Assembly: GCA_022701475.1 (NCBI GenBank)
Contig: JAKOOI010000184.1
Span: forward strand, 1-7,381
Direction: 5' to 3'
Length of the DNA: 7,381 nt
Source of the DNA: Weeksellaceae bacterium
Lineage (GTDB): Bacteria > Bacteroidota > Bacteroidia > Flavobacteriales > Weeksellaceae
Part shown: in pieces, positions 1-5,374 of the stretch
Numbering within the stretch: the stretch's first letter is position 1
Layout of the letters: the number at the start of each line of letters is the position of its first letter
The notes under the pieces: generated by a model
The model's input: the letters and a program-made list of their open reading frames with translations, nothing else
Database searches by the model: none
What the model was told of the DNA's origin: nothing
Made by a program: the position numbers and the translations under genes

Positions 1-1355
1 TGACGGATGAGATTGCATTCCATATCAATAAATGGGGATCTGCAGATAAAAAACTGATCCTCGACATCAAGGATATCCTGATCGGCAGGATAAAAGGGAA
101 AATTACAGCAGGAAAACCGGTAAAAAACATCAGGAAGCCGGATTTTAAAGGCATTCAGTTTCCGGTGATGATCAGGAAAATAATGCTGAAAGAATCTGAT
201 ATTATTTACGAGAAAGACGGCCACCCGCTTGCATTGAATGGCCTGCAGGCTGAGGTCGGGGAGATCAGGCTGCTGCCGAAAACGGATGGCTCGGGAATCG
301 CTTTCGATAGCAAAGATTATACTATTACAACTAAAAATATCGTTTACCAGACCGGATTCTATAAAATGACTGCCGGATTACTGAAAGCCGACCGTAAAAA
401 TATCAGCCTCAGCAATTTTGTCATGAAACCTTCCGTTTCAAGGGCACAGTTTATCAGGATGATTCCTGTAGAAAGGGATCTGTATGATATTAAGGTGCCT
501 CGGATAACAGCAGCCGGAACGTGGGACCTCTTTTCGGAACACAAATCTGTCAGCGCTTCCCGGGTTACGGTTCAGTCTGCTGATGCCGTGATCTTCCGCA
601 GCAAGATTCCTGCAGACGATCCCAAGGAAAAGCCACTCTACTCAAGGATGCTGCGTTCTATCGGCATCCCTTTAACAGTGGATCATCTCGCACTGATCAA
701 CTCAAAACTGGTATACGAAGAAGATACGCCGGAAAGTGCCGGACCGGGAAAACTTAGTTTCAGCAATTTCAATATGGATGTCCGGAACCTGAATTCGGCA
801 AAAGTGAAAGGAAAGCCAACCAGAACCGATATCAGGATCAACTGTACTTTCATGAACCTGGCGCCGCTTGCCGTCAACTGGCATTTTGATGTGGCAGACC
901 AAAGGGATGTTTTTTATATTTCAGGAAAAACGACCGGGCTGCCGGCAGCGGGAATCAATCCTTTTATCCGCCCGTATCTTCATGTTTCAGCCACCGGAAC
1001 GATTCAGCAGATGCTCTTTAATTTTAAAGGAGACCCGAAAGGACTTAACGGCAGTTTCAACCTGAAACACAAAGATCTTAAGGTTGCCATCCTGGATAAG
1101 GAAAACCGCGAGAAGAAAGGGCTGTTATCAGCCGTTGCCAACTTATTCGTTAAATCGGATTCGGGAAAGCTTCCGGAAGACGTGAAAGTGGAAGATGTGG
1201 AAAGGGATCCTACCAAATCATTCTTTAATCTTTTCTGGAAAGGAATAGAGCAGGGGCTGAAAAAGACGCTGATCGGTGCGGATATCGGGGGCGGTACAAA
1301 AAAACCGGATGCTGCAGTAAATAATAAAGGCACAAAGCCGGAACCCCATAAATAA
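1..1355 (+). CDS. AsmA/DUF748-like envelope protein, C-terminal part (5' end outside window)
   Basis: The frame is open from base 3 to the TAA at 1353-1355, giving 450 visible residues. The true start lies upstream of the window: the first in-frame start-like codons (GTG 165, ATG 168) sit inside continuous coding sequence. The protein is rich in short alternating beta-type segments, as expected of AsmA-like or DUF748-like proteins that span or face the periplasm. Its final 150 residues resemble a C-terminus I recall from flavobacterial members: INPFIRPYLHVSATGTI, then FNLKHKDLKVAIL, then LLSAVANLFVK, ending in an amphipathic segment SFFNLFWKGIEQGLKKTL. A short low-complexity tail rich in Gly, Lys and Pro follows. 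Relatives are linked to outer-membrane assembly or lipid transfer between the membranes, but no specific function can be given. Family assignment is by pattern memory, without a profile search. A bidirectional terminator follows directly. Confidence 0.72.
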   Translation, partial: TDEIAFHINKWGSADKKLILDIKDILIGRIKGKITAGKPVKNIRKPDFKGIQFPVMIRKIMLKESDIIYEKDGHPLALNGLQAEVGEIRLLPKTDGSGIAFDSKDYTITTKNIVYQTGFYKMTAGLLKADRKNISLSNFVMKPSVSRAQFIRMIPVERDLYDIKVPRITAAGTWDLFSEHKSVSASRVTVQSADAVIFRSKIPADDPKEKPLYSRMLRSIGIPLTVDHLALINSKLVYEEDTPESAGPGKLSFSNFNMDVRNLNSAKVKGKPTRTDIRINCTFMNLAPLAVNWHFDVADQRDVFYISGKTTGLPAAGINPFIRPYLHVSATGTIQQMLFNFKGDPKGLNGSFNLKHKDLKVAILDKENREKKGLLSAVANLFVKSDSGKLPEDVKVEDVERDPTKSFFNLFWKGIEQGLKKTLIGADIGGGTKKPDAAVNNKGTKPEPHK

Positions 1356-1377
1356 TTAAAAGATCATCATCAAATAA

Positions 1378-1404
1378 AAACCCGGAACTGAGTGCTCCGG
1401 GTTT
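1378..1404. terminator. Bidirectional intrinsic terminator
   Basis: A perfect 9-bp stem AAACCCGGA/TCCGGGTTT (1378-1386 with 1396-1404) encloses a 9-nt loop. A-rich sequence precedes it and T-rich sequence ends it, so it can work on both strands. It lies between the convergent AsmA-like gene and the minus-strand gene ending at 1409. Confidence 0.8.
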
Positions 1405-1408
1405 ATGA

Positions 1409-1759
1409 TTAATCGAAATCGAATTCGTTGCTCTCCAGGATAGGAACCTGGCGAAGAAAATCGTCAAACTCTTTGGGATGGTTGCTTTCTGCACCATAAG
1501 AATCGATAACCATACCCAGGTTTGCATCGGTGTCCCTTACCACATATAATACGGCATTGTCATCCGGGTTGCTGGGTCCTTCGAAGCGGTAGGTTTTAAT
1601 AATCGTAAGATCACCTGGCTGATAGGTCTTTTCAGAATTATCGAGTTTCATTTCACATTGTTCATTCATCCTGAATTCCCTGTGAATTCCCCGTTGTGTC
1701 AATCTTGTCATGACCTGACTTAATGTAGTCATCTGGTCAATATGTCCTGTACCTTCCAT
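1409..1759 (-). CDS. Small conserved protein of the family often labelled 'phosphoribosylpyrophosphate synthetase'
   Basis: This 116-aa acidic, soluble-looking protein has the hallmark TYRFEGPSNPDDNAVLYVV at about residues 56-74, followed by LGMVIDSYGAESN. The pattern (TLSQVMxxLxxRG near the N-terminus, a central YRFEG-x-x-P-x-D-x-AV-Y block, a late 'DSYG' block) matches a Bacteroidota family that I recall carrying the name phosphoribosylpyrophosphate synthetase in databases. At a third of the length of real PRPP synthetases, and with no visible PRPP loop, that name is probably wrong and I assign no function. I chose ATG 1757-1759 (protein begins MEGTGHIDQM). An in-frame ATG 11 codons upstream adds residues that do not look family-like, and ATG at 1730-1732 (MTTLSQ) is a possible shorter start. 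No clear promoter is visible upstream. Confidence 0.7.
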   Translation of the reverse strand: MEGTGHIDQMTTLSQVMTRLTQRGIHREFRMNEQCEMKLDNSEKTYQPGDLTIIKTYRFEGPSNPDDNAVLYVVRDTDANLGMVIDSYGAESNHPKEFDDFLRQVPILESNEFDFD

Positions 1760-1880
1760 AATAATATTTCTGTTGTAAAGTACAAGAATCAAACCATAAG
1801 AAACGATGAAGTGCCAGGATACCGTAATCGGTAAAAACGGTTTTTATATTAACAAAAATTATTATATTCAGAATAGCAAT

Positions 1881-1894
1881 AGGTATACTTTTTG
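1881..1894 (+). promoter_or_regulatory. Possible -7 promoter element of the small membrane protein gene
   Basis: TA-CTT-TTTG (1886-1894) is close to the Bacteroidota -7 consensus TAnnTTTG, with one extra base. No TTG -33 element stands at the right distance. It lies 30 bp before the ATG at 1925. Weak evidence. Confidence 0.3.
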
Positions 1895-1924
1895 TAGTAA
1901 AGGTCGTAATAAATCAGACAGAAT

Positions 1925-2119
1925 ATGAAAAAAGAAGTCGGAGTATTGCTGGCAGGAGGAGTAGGTCTTCTGGCGGTGTTAAGTATCATCGGAATTAAAA
2001 AAATACTGGAAAGAAAAGACAAAAGATATCAGGATGCCTATTCGGATTATCACCGGCATTTTGATCAGAATGCTGCGGATGATGAGTATCATGGAATAGA
2101 ATTTTATGCTTTGAAGTAG
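1925..2119 (+). CDS. Small single-pass membrane protein, unknown function
   Basis: The 64-aa protein has a short basic N-terminus (MKKE), one hydrophobic helix at about residues 5-24 (GVLLAGGVGLLAVLSIIGI) with Gly-rich packing face, and a strongly basic stretch KKILERKDKR directly after it. The rest (YQDAYSDYHRHFDQNAADDEYHG) is polar and acidic. The basic cluster after the helix suggests that the C-terminal tail is cytoplasmic. There is no lipobox and no obvious cleavage site, so it probably stays membrane-anchored. It is a single-gene unit: divergent from the gene on its left and closed by its own terminator at 2149-2175. I do not recognise a named family. The independent terminator, the sensible composition and the start with a Lys-rich N-terminus make it a credible gene. 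Confidence 0.7.
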   Translation: MKKEVGVLLAGGVGLLAVLSIIGIKKILERKDKRYQDAYSDYHRHFDQNAADDEYHGIEFYALK

Positions 2120-2148
2120 TATCTCGCTATATTTGATTTTAATTACAT

Positions 2149-2175
2149 CCAGCACTGGGAAGTGTTGGTTTTTTT
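2149..2175 (+). terminator. Intrinsic terminator after the small membrane protein gene
   Basis: The stem CCAGCACT/AGTGTTGG (8 bp, one G-U pair) with the tetraloop GGGA is followed by seven T residues (2169-2175). It stands 30 bp downstream of the stop codon at 2117-2119. Confidence 0.88.
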
Positions 2176-2191
2176 ATGTTGAATTTTAACA

Positions 2192-2220
2192 GTAAAATCA
2201 ATGGTAAAATCATTTTTACC
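2192..2220. repeat. Direct repeat GTAAAATCA x2 plus hairpin upstream of the radical SAM gene
   Basis: GTAAAATCA occurs at 2192-2200 and 2204-2212, 12 bp apart. The second copy is part of a perfect inverted repeat GGTAAAA-tcat-TTTTACC (2203-2220). The block ends 19 bp before the ATG at 2240. It could be an operator or simply AT-rich chance structure. Confidence 0.3.
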
Positions 2221-2239
2221 GCCTACATTTACAGTTTAG

Positions 2240-3286
2240 ATGCAGAAGAAAGATATCATAAAAGGTCAGGGCGCGCAGCGGAATGTAACCAATCGTTTCG
2301 AAAGGTATACTTATGAACCTGCTGAAGAAGATCTTGATACCGTAAAAACTGCTTTTACGGAAGTTTTCCCGAAAACCATCGTTAATCAGGTAAAAAGCGA
2401 AGATCTCCCGATGCAGTATTCCATGAATCCGTATCAGGGCTGTGAACATGGCTGTTCCTACTGCTTTGCGAGGCCAACCCATGAATACTGGGGTTATAGC
2501 GCAGGCATTGACTTTGAGCGTAAGATCATGGTAAAGAAAAATGCGCCGGAGCTGCTGGAAAAGTTTTTCAGGAAAAAAGGATATCAGCCTGCCCCGATTC
2601 TTCTGTCCGGCAATACCGACTGCTATCAGCCTGCAGAAAGACAATTTGAAATCACCAGGAAACTCCTGAAAGTATGCCTGGATTACCGCCATCCGGTTCA
2701 TGTGCTTACCAAAAACGCCCTGGTGCTGAGGGATCTTGATATTTTACAGCCGATGGCCGAACAACAGCTTGTTTCCGTTTCGCTTAGCATCCCCACTCTT
2801 AATGAAGAGCTCCGGAGGACGATGGAGCCCCGCACCAGCTCTTCCGCCAATAAGCTGAAGGCGATAGAAACCCTTTCACAGAACGGAATTCCTGTAAATA
2901 TTATGGTAGCACCGGTTATTCCGGGCCTGAACAGTGATGAACCGCTGAATATCCTGAAATCCGTTTCGGACGCCGGTGCGCAGAGCTTCGGATATACCCT
3001 GGTAAGGCTGAATGATTCCGTGGAACCTGTTTTCGTAAAATGGATAGAGTCTGCTTTCCCGGACCGTGCTCAGAAAGTGCTAAACCTGATCCGTTCCATG
3101 CGCGGAGGAAAGCTGGGGGAGAAAAGGTATTTTGACCGGCAGAAAGGAGAGGGGAATATCGCAGAAATGATCCATACCACCTTCCGGATCGGAAGAAAAA
3201 AGTTTTTTGAAGGAAAAGATTTCCCTGTACTGTCAACCTCGGGCTTTACCGGGACAAAAGAGCAGCAGCTGAGACTTTTTGAATAG
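2240..3286 (+). CDS. PA0069/Rv2578c-type radical SAM protein (SplB-like)
   Basis: This 348-aa protein carries the iron-sulfur binding signature NPYQGCEHGCSYCFARP with cysteines 68, 72 and 75 (CxxxCxxC), which ligate the 4Fe-4S cluster that cleaves S-adenosylmethionine. Family hallmarks follow: HEYWGYSAGIDFERKI (about 81-96), the substrate-side block LSGNTDCYQPAE (about 122-133), LTKNALVLRDLDIL (156-169), TMEPRTSSSANKL (about 194-206), VAPVIPGLN and the late RGGKLGEKRYFDRQ. Length and motif order fit the PA0069 family (COG1533, related to spore photoproduct lyase), whose substrate is, to my knowledge, not established. An in-frame TAG (2237-2239) abuts the ATG, which fixes the furthest possible start. 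There is no SPASM-type cysteine-rich C-terminal domain. It is probably transcribed alone: terminators or opposing genes lie on both sides. Soluble cytoplasmic protein expected. Confidence 0.93.
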   Translation: MQKKDIIKGQGAQRNVTNRFERYTYEPAEEDLDTVKTAFTEVFPKTIVNQVKSEDLPMQYSMNPYQGCEHGCSYCFARPTHEYWGYSAGIDFERKIMVKKNAPELLEKFFRKKGYQPAPILLSGNTDCYQPAERQFEITRKLLKVCLDYRHPVHVLTKNALVLRDLDILQPMAEQQLVSVSLSIPTLNEELRRTMEPRTSSSANKLKAIETLSQNGIPVNIMVAPVIPGLNSDEPLNILKSVSDAGAQSFGYTLVRLNDSVEPVFVKWIESAFPDRAQKVLNLIRSMRGGKLGEKRYFDRQKGEGNIAEMIHTTFRIGRKKFFEGKDFPVLSTSGFTGTKEQQLRLFE

Positions 3287-3342
3287 GGAATCTGATAATA
3301 ATAAAAGCCAGAGCAACTGCATATGCCATTAAGGTCATTCAT

Positions 3343-3639
3343 CTATAATGATGTTTTGTTGCCAAAAGAAATTTTTTTTTCCAGAATCTCAATTTTCTCT
3401 TTAAGCCATACAATCTCTTCCATGACTTTCTTGTCGTCAAAACCGGGAGTGTCTTCATAAATATCTTCAACTGTTGCGCCGAGAAGTTCAGCAATTCTTT
3501 TCCACTCGGAATCTGATATTTTAATTTTTCCAATTTCCCTTTTCTGATATTGCGTCTGGCTTATTTTCAAATAGGTTGCAATATCCGCCTGAGATATTTT
3601 CTTCGATTTGCGCAAAGCAATTAGCCTTTCTTTTTTCAT
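3343..3639 (-). CDS. XRE-family helix-turn-helix regulator with C-terminal coiled coil
   Basis: The 98-aa protein starts MKKERLIALRKSKKISQADI and has a classic HTH_3 (Cro/C1-type) fold: helix-turn-helix at about residues 16-37 (SQADIATYLKISQTQYQKRE), then GKIKISDSEWKRIAELLGATVEDIYE, the usual end of the domain at about residue 62. Residues 68-91 (DDKKVMEEIVWLKEKIEILE onward) form a short heptad-like helix, probably a dimerisation coiled coil. This architecture, DNA-binding domain plus short coiled coil, is common among small Bacteroidota regulators. No ligand domain is present. A palindrome at 3663-3680 lies just upstream and is the obvious autoregulatory site. The coding strand has a run of nine A near the 3' end (3372-3380). 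No toxin-like partner is adjacent. Target genes are unknown; the flanking GLPGLI/peptide locus is one possibility. Confidence 0.9.
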   Translation of the reverse strand: MKKERLIALRKSKKISQADIATYLKISQTQYQKREIGKIKISDSEWKRIAELLGATVEDIYEDTPGFDDKKVMEEIVWLKEKIEILEKKISFGNKTSL

Positions 3640-3654
3640 GGGTCATTAATTATT

Positions 3655-3680
3655 TTTAAAAGTATGAATAATTCTTCATA
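3655..3680 (-). promoter_or_regulatory. Palindromic operator and -7 candidate upstream of the XRE regulator
   Basis: Read on the minus strand, TATGAAGAATTATTCATA (3680 to 3663) is an 18-bp palindrome with a single mismatched pair. It overlaps by two bases a TACTTTTA element (3664 to 3657) resembling the Bacteroidota -7 box TAnnTTTG. It stands 24 bp before the ATG at 3639. An XRE dimer bound here would block its own promoter; binding is inferred. Confidence 0.45.
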
Positions 3681-3765
3681 TATTGAAATATTTAAAGGAA
3701 TTTGCATGATATTATAAATTTATTTACGATCTGTTGAAAATTTAATGTATCGGTGAGTCAAATAG

Positions 3766-3969
3766 AAATTTTTCTTTAGTTTTGATTGGGAATTTTTGGA
3801 ATGGAGTACAGTAAGAAACTTTAAGATTAACTTTAGGAAAATTGATGACAATCAACTTTCTGAAGGATTGGACATTGTAGGAATGCCTGTCGAGAGTAAG
3901 TTGGCTTTTGCGAATGGTTTTGCTTATTGTGCAGGATTCGAGATTATTTCAAATAATCATGACGGATAA
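3766..3969 (+). pseudogene. Startless open frame, possible gene remnant
   Basis: From the codon after an in-frame TAG (3763-3765) to the TAA at 3967-3969 there are 67 sense codons with protein-like composition (e.g. FDWEFLEWSTVRNF near the front, SKLAFANGFAYCAGFEII near the end). The only ATG is at codon 40 (3883), and a TTG at codon 11 (3796) has no ribosome-binding context. In such AT-rich DNA a 67-codon open frame can arise by chance, but the even mix of amino acids and the aromatic and glycine content look more like the 3' end of a truncated gene. I cannot place it in a family. Confidence 0.28.
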
Positions 3970-3972
3970 ATA

Positions 3973-4020
3973 ATGAGCTATTGCAGTAATGTCTCTAAAT
4001 ATAAGCAATTCTACTATTGA
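3973..4020 (+). other. 15-codon upstream ORF overlapping the TTG start of the GLPGLI gene
   Basis: ATG 3973 opens a short frame encoding MSYCSNVSKYKQFYY. Its TGA (4018-4020) overlaps the TTG start codon of the next gene (4017-4019) as TTGA, the layout of translational coupling. It may be chance; no ribosome-binding site is visible. Confidence 0.22.
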
Positions 4021-4829
4021 AGAAACTGGTTTTTTTAATGGTATTATTTTTTGCGAAAACAAATCTTTTGTTTTCGCAAAATCTTTCATTTATATATAAG
4101 GTGACCAGCCTTGCCGGTGATCAGCAGAAATCTTCCAAAACTGAAAATTATTTCCTTGATATTTCAGGTCCGGAATCCGTTTTCAGATCTGAGCATGACC
4201 GCTATTATGATTCGGTACGGGAAAAAACAGGAAAGGGATTGGGTACACCTTTGAATTTTGATCAGTTATACAGCCGTAAGGATAAAAGTAAAAGTAAAAT
4301 CTATAAGACGGTCACGGTCCCTCTAGTTATGGATACCTATGATATTTCCATTGAAGAAAAATTAAACTGGAAATTGCTGAATGATACGGCTACCGTTGCA
4401 GGGGTAAAGTGTCAGAAAGCAACCGTAGTGTATGGTGGAAGGATCTGGGAAGCATGGTTTGGGAAAAGCATTGCTCTACAGGAAGGACCTTATATATTTC
4501 ATGGGTTGCCTGGACTCATTATAAGAATTGCTGATACGGACAGCAATTTCATCTTCAGCCTTATCAGCTACACGGAAAAGAAGGGTTCTGTATTTTTTCC
4601 GCCTAAAAAAGGTAAAGTGCTTACTTTTCCTGTTTTCAAAACTTTGGAGGAAAATTTTTACCGTCAGCCATTTGCTGAACTTGAAAGAAGCGGCTTAAAA
4701 CTTATGGTTACAGATGAAAATAATAATAAAATGTCATGGGATTCCCGCGAGATGTCACAGAAAATGCAGAAAACGCTGAAGGAACATAATAATCCACCGG
4801 AAATCGATTATAGGCCGGACTTTAAATAA
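4017..4829 (+). CDS. GLPGLI family secreted protein (first copy, TTG start)
   Basis: The 270-aa protein begins with a signal peptide (MKKLVFLMVLFFAKTNLLFS, cleavage likely before or after Q21). The family signature is intact: YGGRIWEAWFGKSIALQEGP (about 139-158) runs into YIFHGLPGLIIRI with GLPGLI at residues 163-168, the TIGR01200 hallmark. The N-terminal half is beta-rich and the C-terminal 70 residues are charged. GLPGLI proteins are Bacteroidota exported proteins, often present in several copies; their function is unknown. I accept TTG 4017 as start because it restores the MKKL signal-peptide n-region; the next in-frame ATG (4038) would give a signal without its lysines, and an in-frame stop lies at 4002-4004. 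No clear promoter is seen. Downstream are a GG-leader peptide gene and a second GLPGLI gene in the same direction. Confidence 0.93.
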   Translation: MKKLVFLMVLFFAKTNLLFSQNLSFIYKVTSLAGDQQKSSKTENYFLDISGPESVFRSEHDRYYDSVREKTGKGLGTPLNFDQLYSRKDKSKSKIYKTVTVPLVMDTYDISIEEKLNWKLLNDTATVAGVKCQKATVVYGGRIWEAWFGKSIALQEGPYIFHGLPGLIIRIADTDSNFIFSLISYTEKKGSVFFPPKKGKVLTFPVFKTLEENFYRQPFAELERSGLKLMVTDENNNKMSWDSREMSQKMQKTLKEHNNPPEIDYRPDFK

Positions 4830-4865
4830 TCTGCTTTATATTCAATTCAAATCATTATAAGCAGA
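4830..4865 (+). repeat. Weak hairpin after the first GLPGLI gene
   Basis: TCTGCTT (4830-4836) pairs with AAGCAGA (4859-4865), extended by ATA/TAT with one bulged T. The loop is long and no T-run follows, so it is not a standard intrinsic terminator. It might still mark the transcript end or protect it. Confidence 0.3.
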
Positions 4866-5060
4866 AATAGCTTTCCTTAGTACAGATTTCTAAACATAAT
4901 CTCTTATACTCCGTGTACAACAGGATAAGACCAGGAGCTCTCCGTAATGTCAATAATGGCGAATGGTAAAATTCAAGCTGAAATTACGTTTCACCAGAAA
5001 ACCGAATGATAATAATTCTTTCCGTGTGGAAATATAGGCTGTAAAAAGCTGTAATTTCAA

Positions 5061-5092
5061 CTGTTTATAAATCAAATTGTTTCATACATTTG
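5061..5092 (+). promoter_or_regulatory. Promoter of the 61-aa GG-leader peptide
   Basis: TACATTTG (5085-5092) is an exact match to the Bacteroidota -7 consensus TAnnTTTG, 38 bp before the ATG at 5131. The -33 region is weak: only CTG (5061-5063) at 21 bp. The -7 box lies in a cluster of AATCAAAT/ATTTGATT repeats. Confidence 0.5.
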
Positions 5093-5118
5093 ATTGTCAA
5101 TAATGACGCAAATCAAAT
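5069..5118. repeat. Three AATCAAAT sites around the peptide promoter
   Basis: AATCAAAT occurs at 5070-5077 and 5111-5118, and inverted as ATTTGATT at 5088-5095. The inverted copy shares its TTTG with the -7 box. Centres are 18 and 23 bp apart, roughly two helical turns, as expected for a regulator binding on one face. A related TTTGAT/ATCAAA pair precedes the other GG-leader peptide gene. Confidence 0.4.
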
Positions 5119-5130
5119 ACCATTTTATCT

Positions 5131-5316
5131 ATGAAAAATTTCAAAAAACTTCAGAGAAACGAATTGAAAAATGTAACCGGCGGATTTGAACAACCATCAG
5201 GAGATTACAAATGCTGTTGGGAAGGAACGACTAACTGCAGTACTTCTGTACATCATGATCATGGCACAGGCGGTGATCTGACATGTGTTAAAGGAGCCGT
5301 TTTAACTCCTGCTTAG
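5131..5316 (+). CDS. Bacteriocin-like double-glycine-leader peptide, four cysteines
   Basis: The 61-aa precursor has an 18-residue leader MKNFKKLQRNELKNVTGG that ends in the GG site typical of peptides cut by C39-type peptidase/ABC exporters. The predicted core is 43 residues (from F19) with Cys28, Cys29, Cys36 and Cys52 and a histidine-rich HHDH at 41-44. This leader type belongs to the Chryseobacterium-like 'bacteriocin-like protein' group. Activity, modification and target are unknown; it could be an antimicrobial, a signal or a structural peptide. Four cysteines allow two disulfides after export; CC plus HHDH could instead bind metal. It has its own promoter and a strong terminator (5326-5353), so it is expressed as a separate small transcript. 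No immunity or exporter gene is visible next to it, unless the adjacent GLPGLI proteins have such a role. Confidence 0.85.
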   Translation: MKNFKKLQRNELKNVTGGFEQPSGDYKCCWEGTTNCSTSVHHDHGTGGDLTCVKGAVLTPA

Positions 5317-5325
5317 TATCAATCT

Positions 5326-5353
5326 AAGGCTGTCAGTTTTGACAGCCTTTTTT
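5326..5353 (+). terminator. Strong intrinsic terminator after the 61-aa peptide
   Basis: A perfect 10-bp stem AAGGCTGTCA/TGACAGCCTT (5326-5335 with 5340-5349), loop GTTT, then a T-run to 5353. It lies 9 bp after the stop codon and separates the peptide from the GLPGLI gene starting at 5375. Confidence 0.92.
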
Positions 5354-5371
5354 CTAAAAAGTGTACATTTA
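5339..5371 (+). promoter_or_regulatory. Promoter candidate of the second GLPGLI gene, inside the terminator
   Basis: TTG (5339-5341), in the loop and stem of the preceding terminator, and TACATTTA (5364-5371) are 22 bp apart, near the TTG-(17 to 23)-TAnnTTTG consensus. The ATG follows only 3 bp later (5375), so a transcript from here would be leaderless or nearly so. Plausible but weak. Confidence 0.35.
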
Positions 5372-5374
5372 CGT

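Larger units (their letters stand above)
3640..4016. other. AT-rich 377-bp spacer without a confident gene
   Basis: This stretch separates the divergent XRE regulator and the first GLPGLI gene. It contains the regulator's palindrome (3663-3680), an exact TAnnTTTG match (TAGTTTTG, 3777-3784) with no TTG at the proper distance, the startless open frame at 3766-3969 and a 15-codon ORF at 3973-4020. No terminator, RNA gene or mobile-element end was recognised. Confidence 0.6.
4830..5130. other. 301-bp intergenic region upstream of the first GG-leader peptide
   Basis: Apart from the hairpin at its start and the promoter and repeat cluster at 5069-5118, I see no gene here. The longest ATG frame I noticed is 20 codons (4947-5009), without ribosome-binding context. 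No leader-peptide-like sequence, RNA gene or mobile-element end is recognisable between 4866 and 5060. Confidence 0.55.

Noticed and set aside
1004..1333. 109-codon minus-strand frame inside the AsmA-like gene
   Set aside because: It is fully antisense to a well-supported coding region, is Ser/Phe/Pro-rich as shadow frames are, and has no promoter.
2240..3286. The radical SAM protein as maturase of the two secreted peptides
   Set aside because: It belongs to the PA0069/SplB-like family, lacks a SPASM-type C-terminal cysteine cluster and a peptide-recognition domain, and is separated from the peptides by the opposing XRE gene and about 1.8 kb.
3339..3533. 64-codon minus-strand frame overlapping the XRE gene in another frame
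   Set aside because: It is an out-of-frame reading of the XRE coiled-coil region, rich in Lys, Trp and Leu. The run of nine A (3372-3380) could in theory allow slippage, but nothing supports it.
4947..5009. 20-codon ORF (MSIMANGKIQ...) between the first GLPGLI gene and the peptide gene
   Set aside because: It is short, has no leader or motif, no ribosome-binding context and no promoter at a fitting distance; chance is the simplest explanation.
5339..5374. Upstream TTG start for the second GLPGLI gene
   Set aside because: It lies inside the terminator hairpin and would put 12 residues before the signal peptide; ATG 5375 gives a standard signal sequence.
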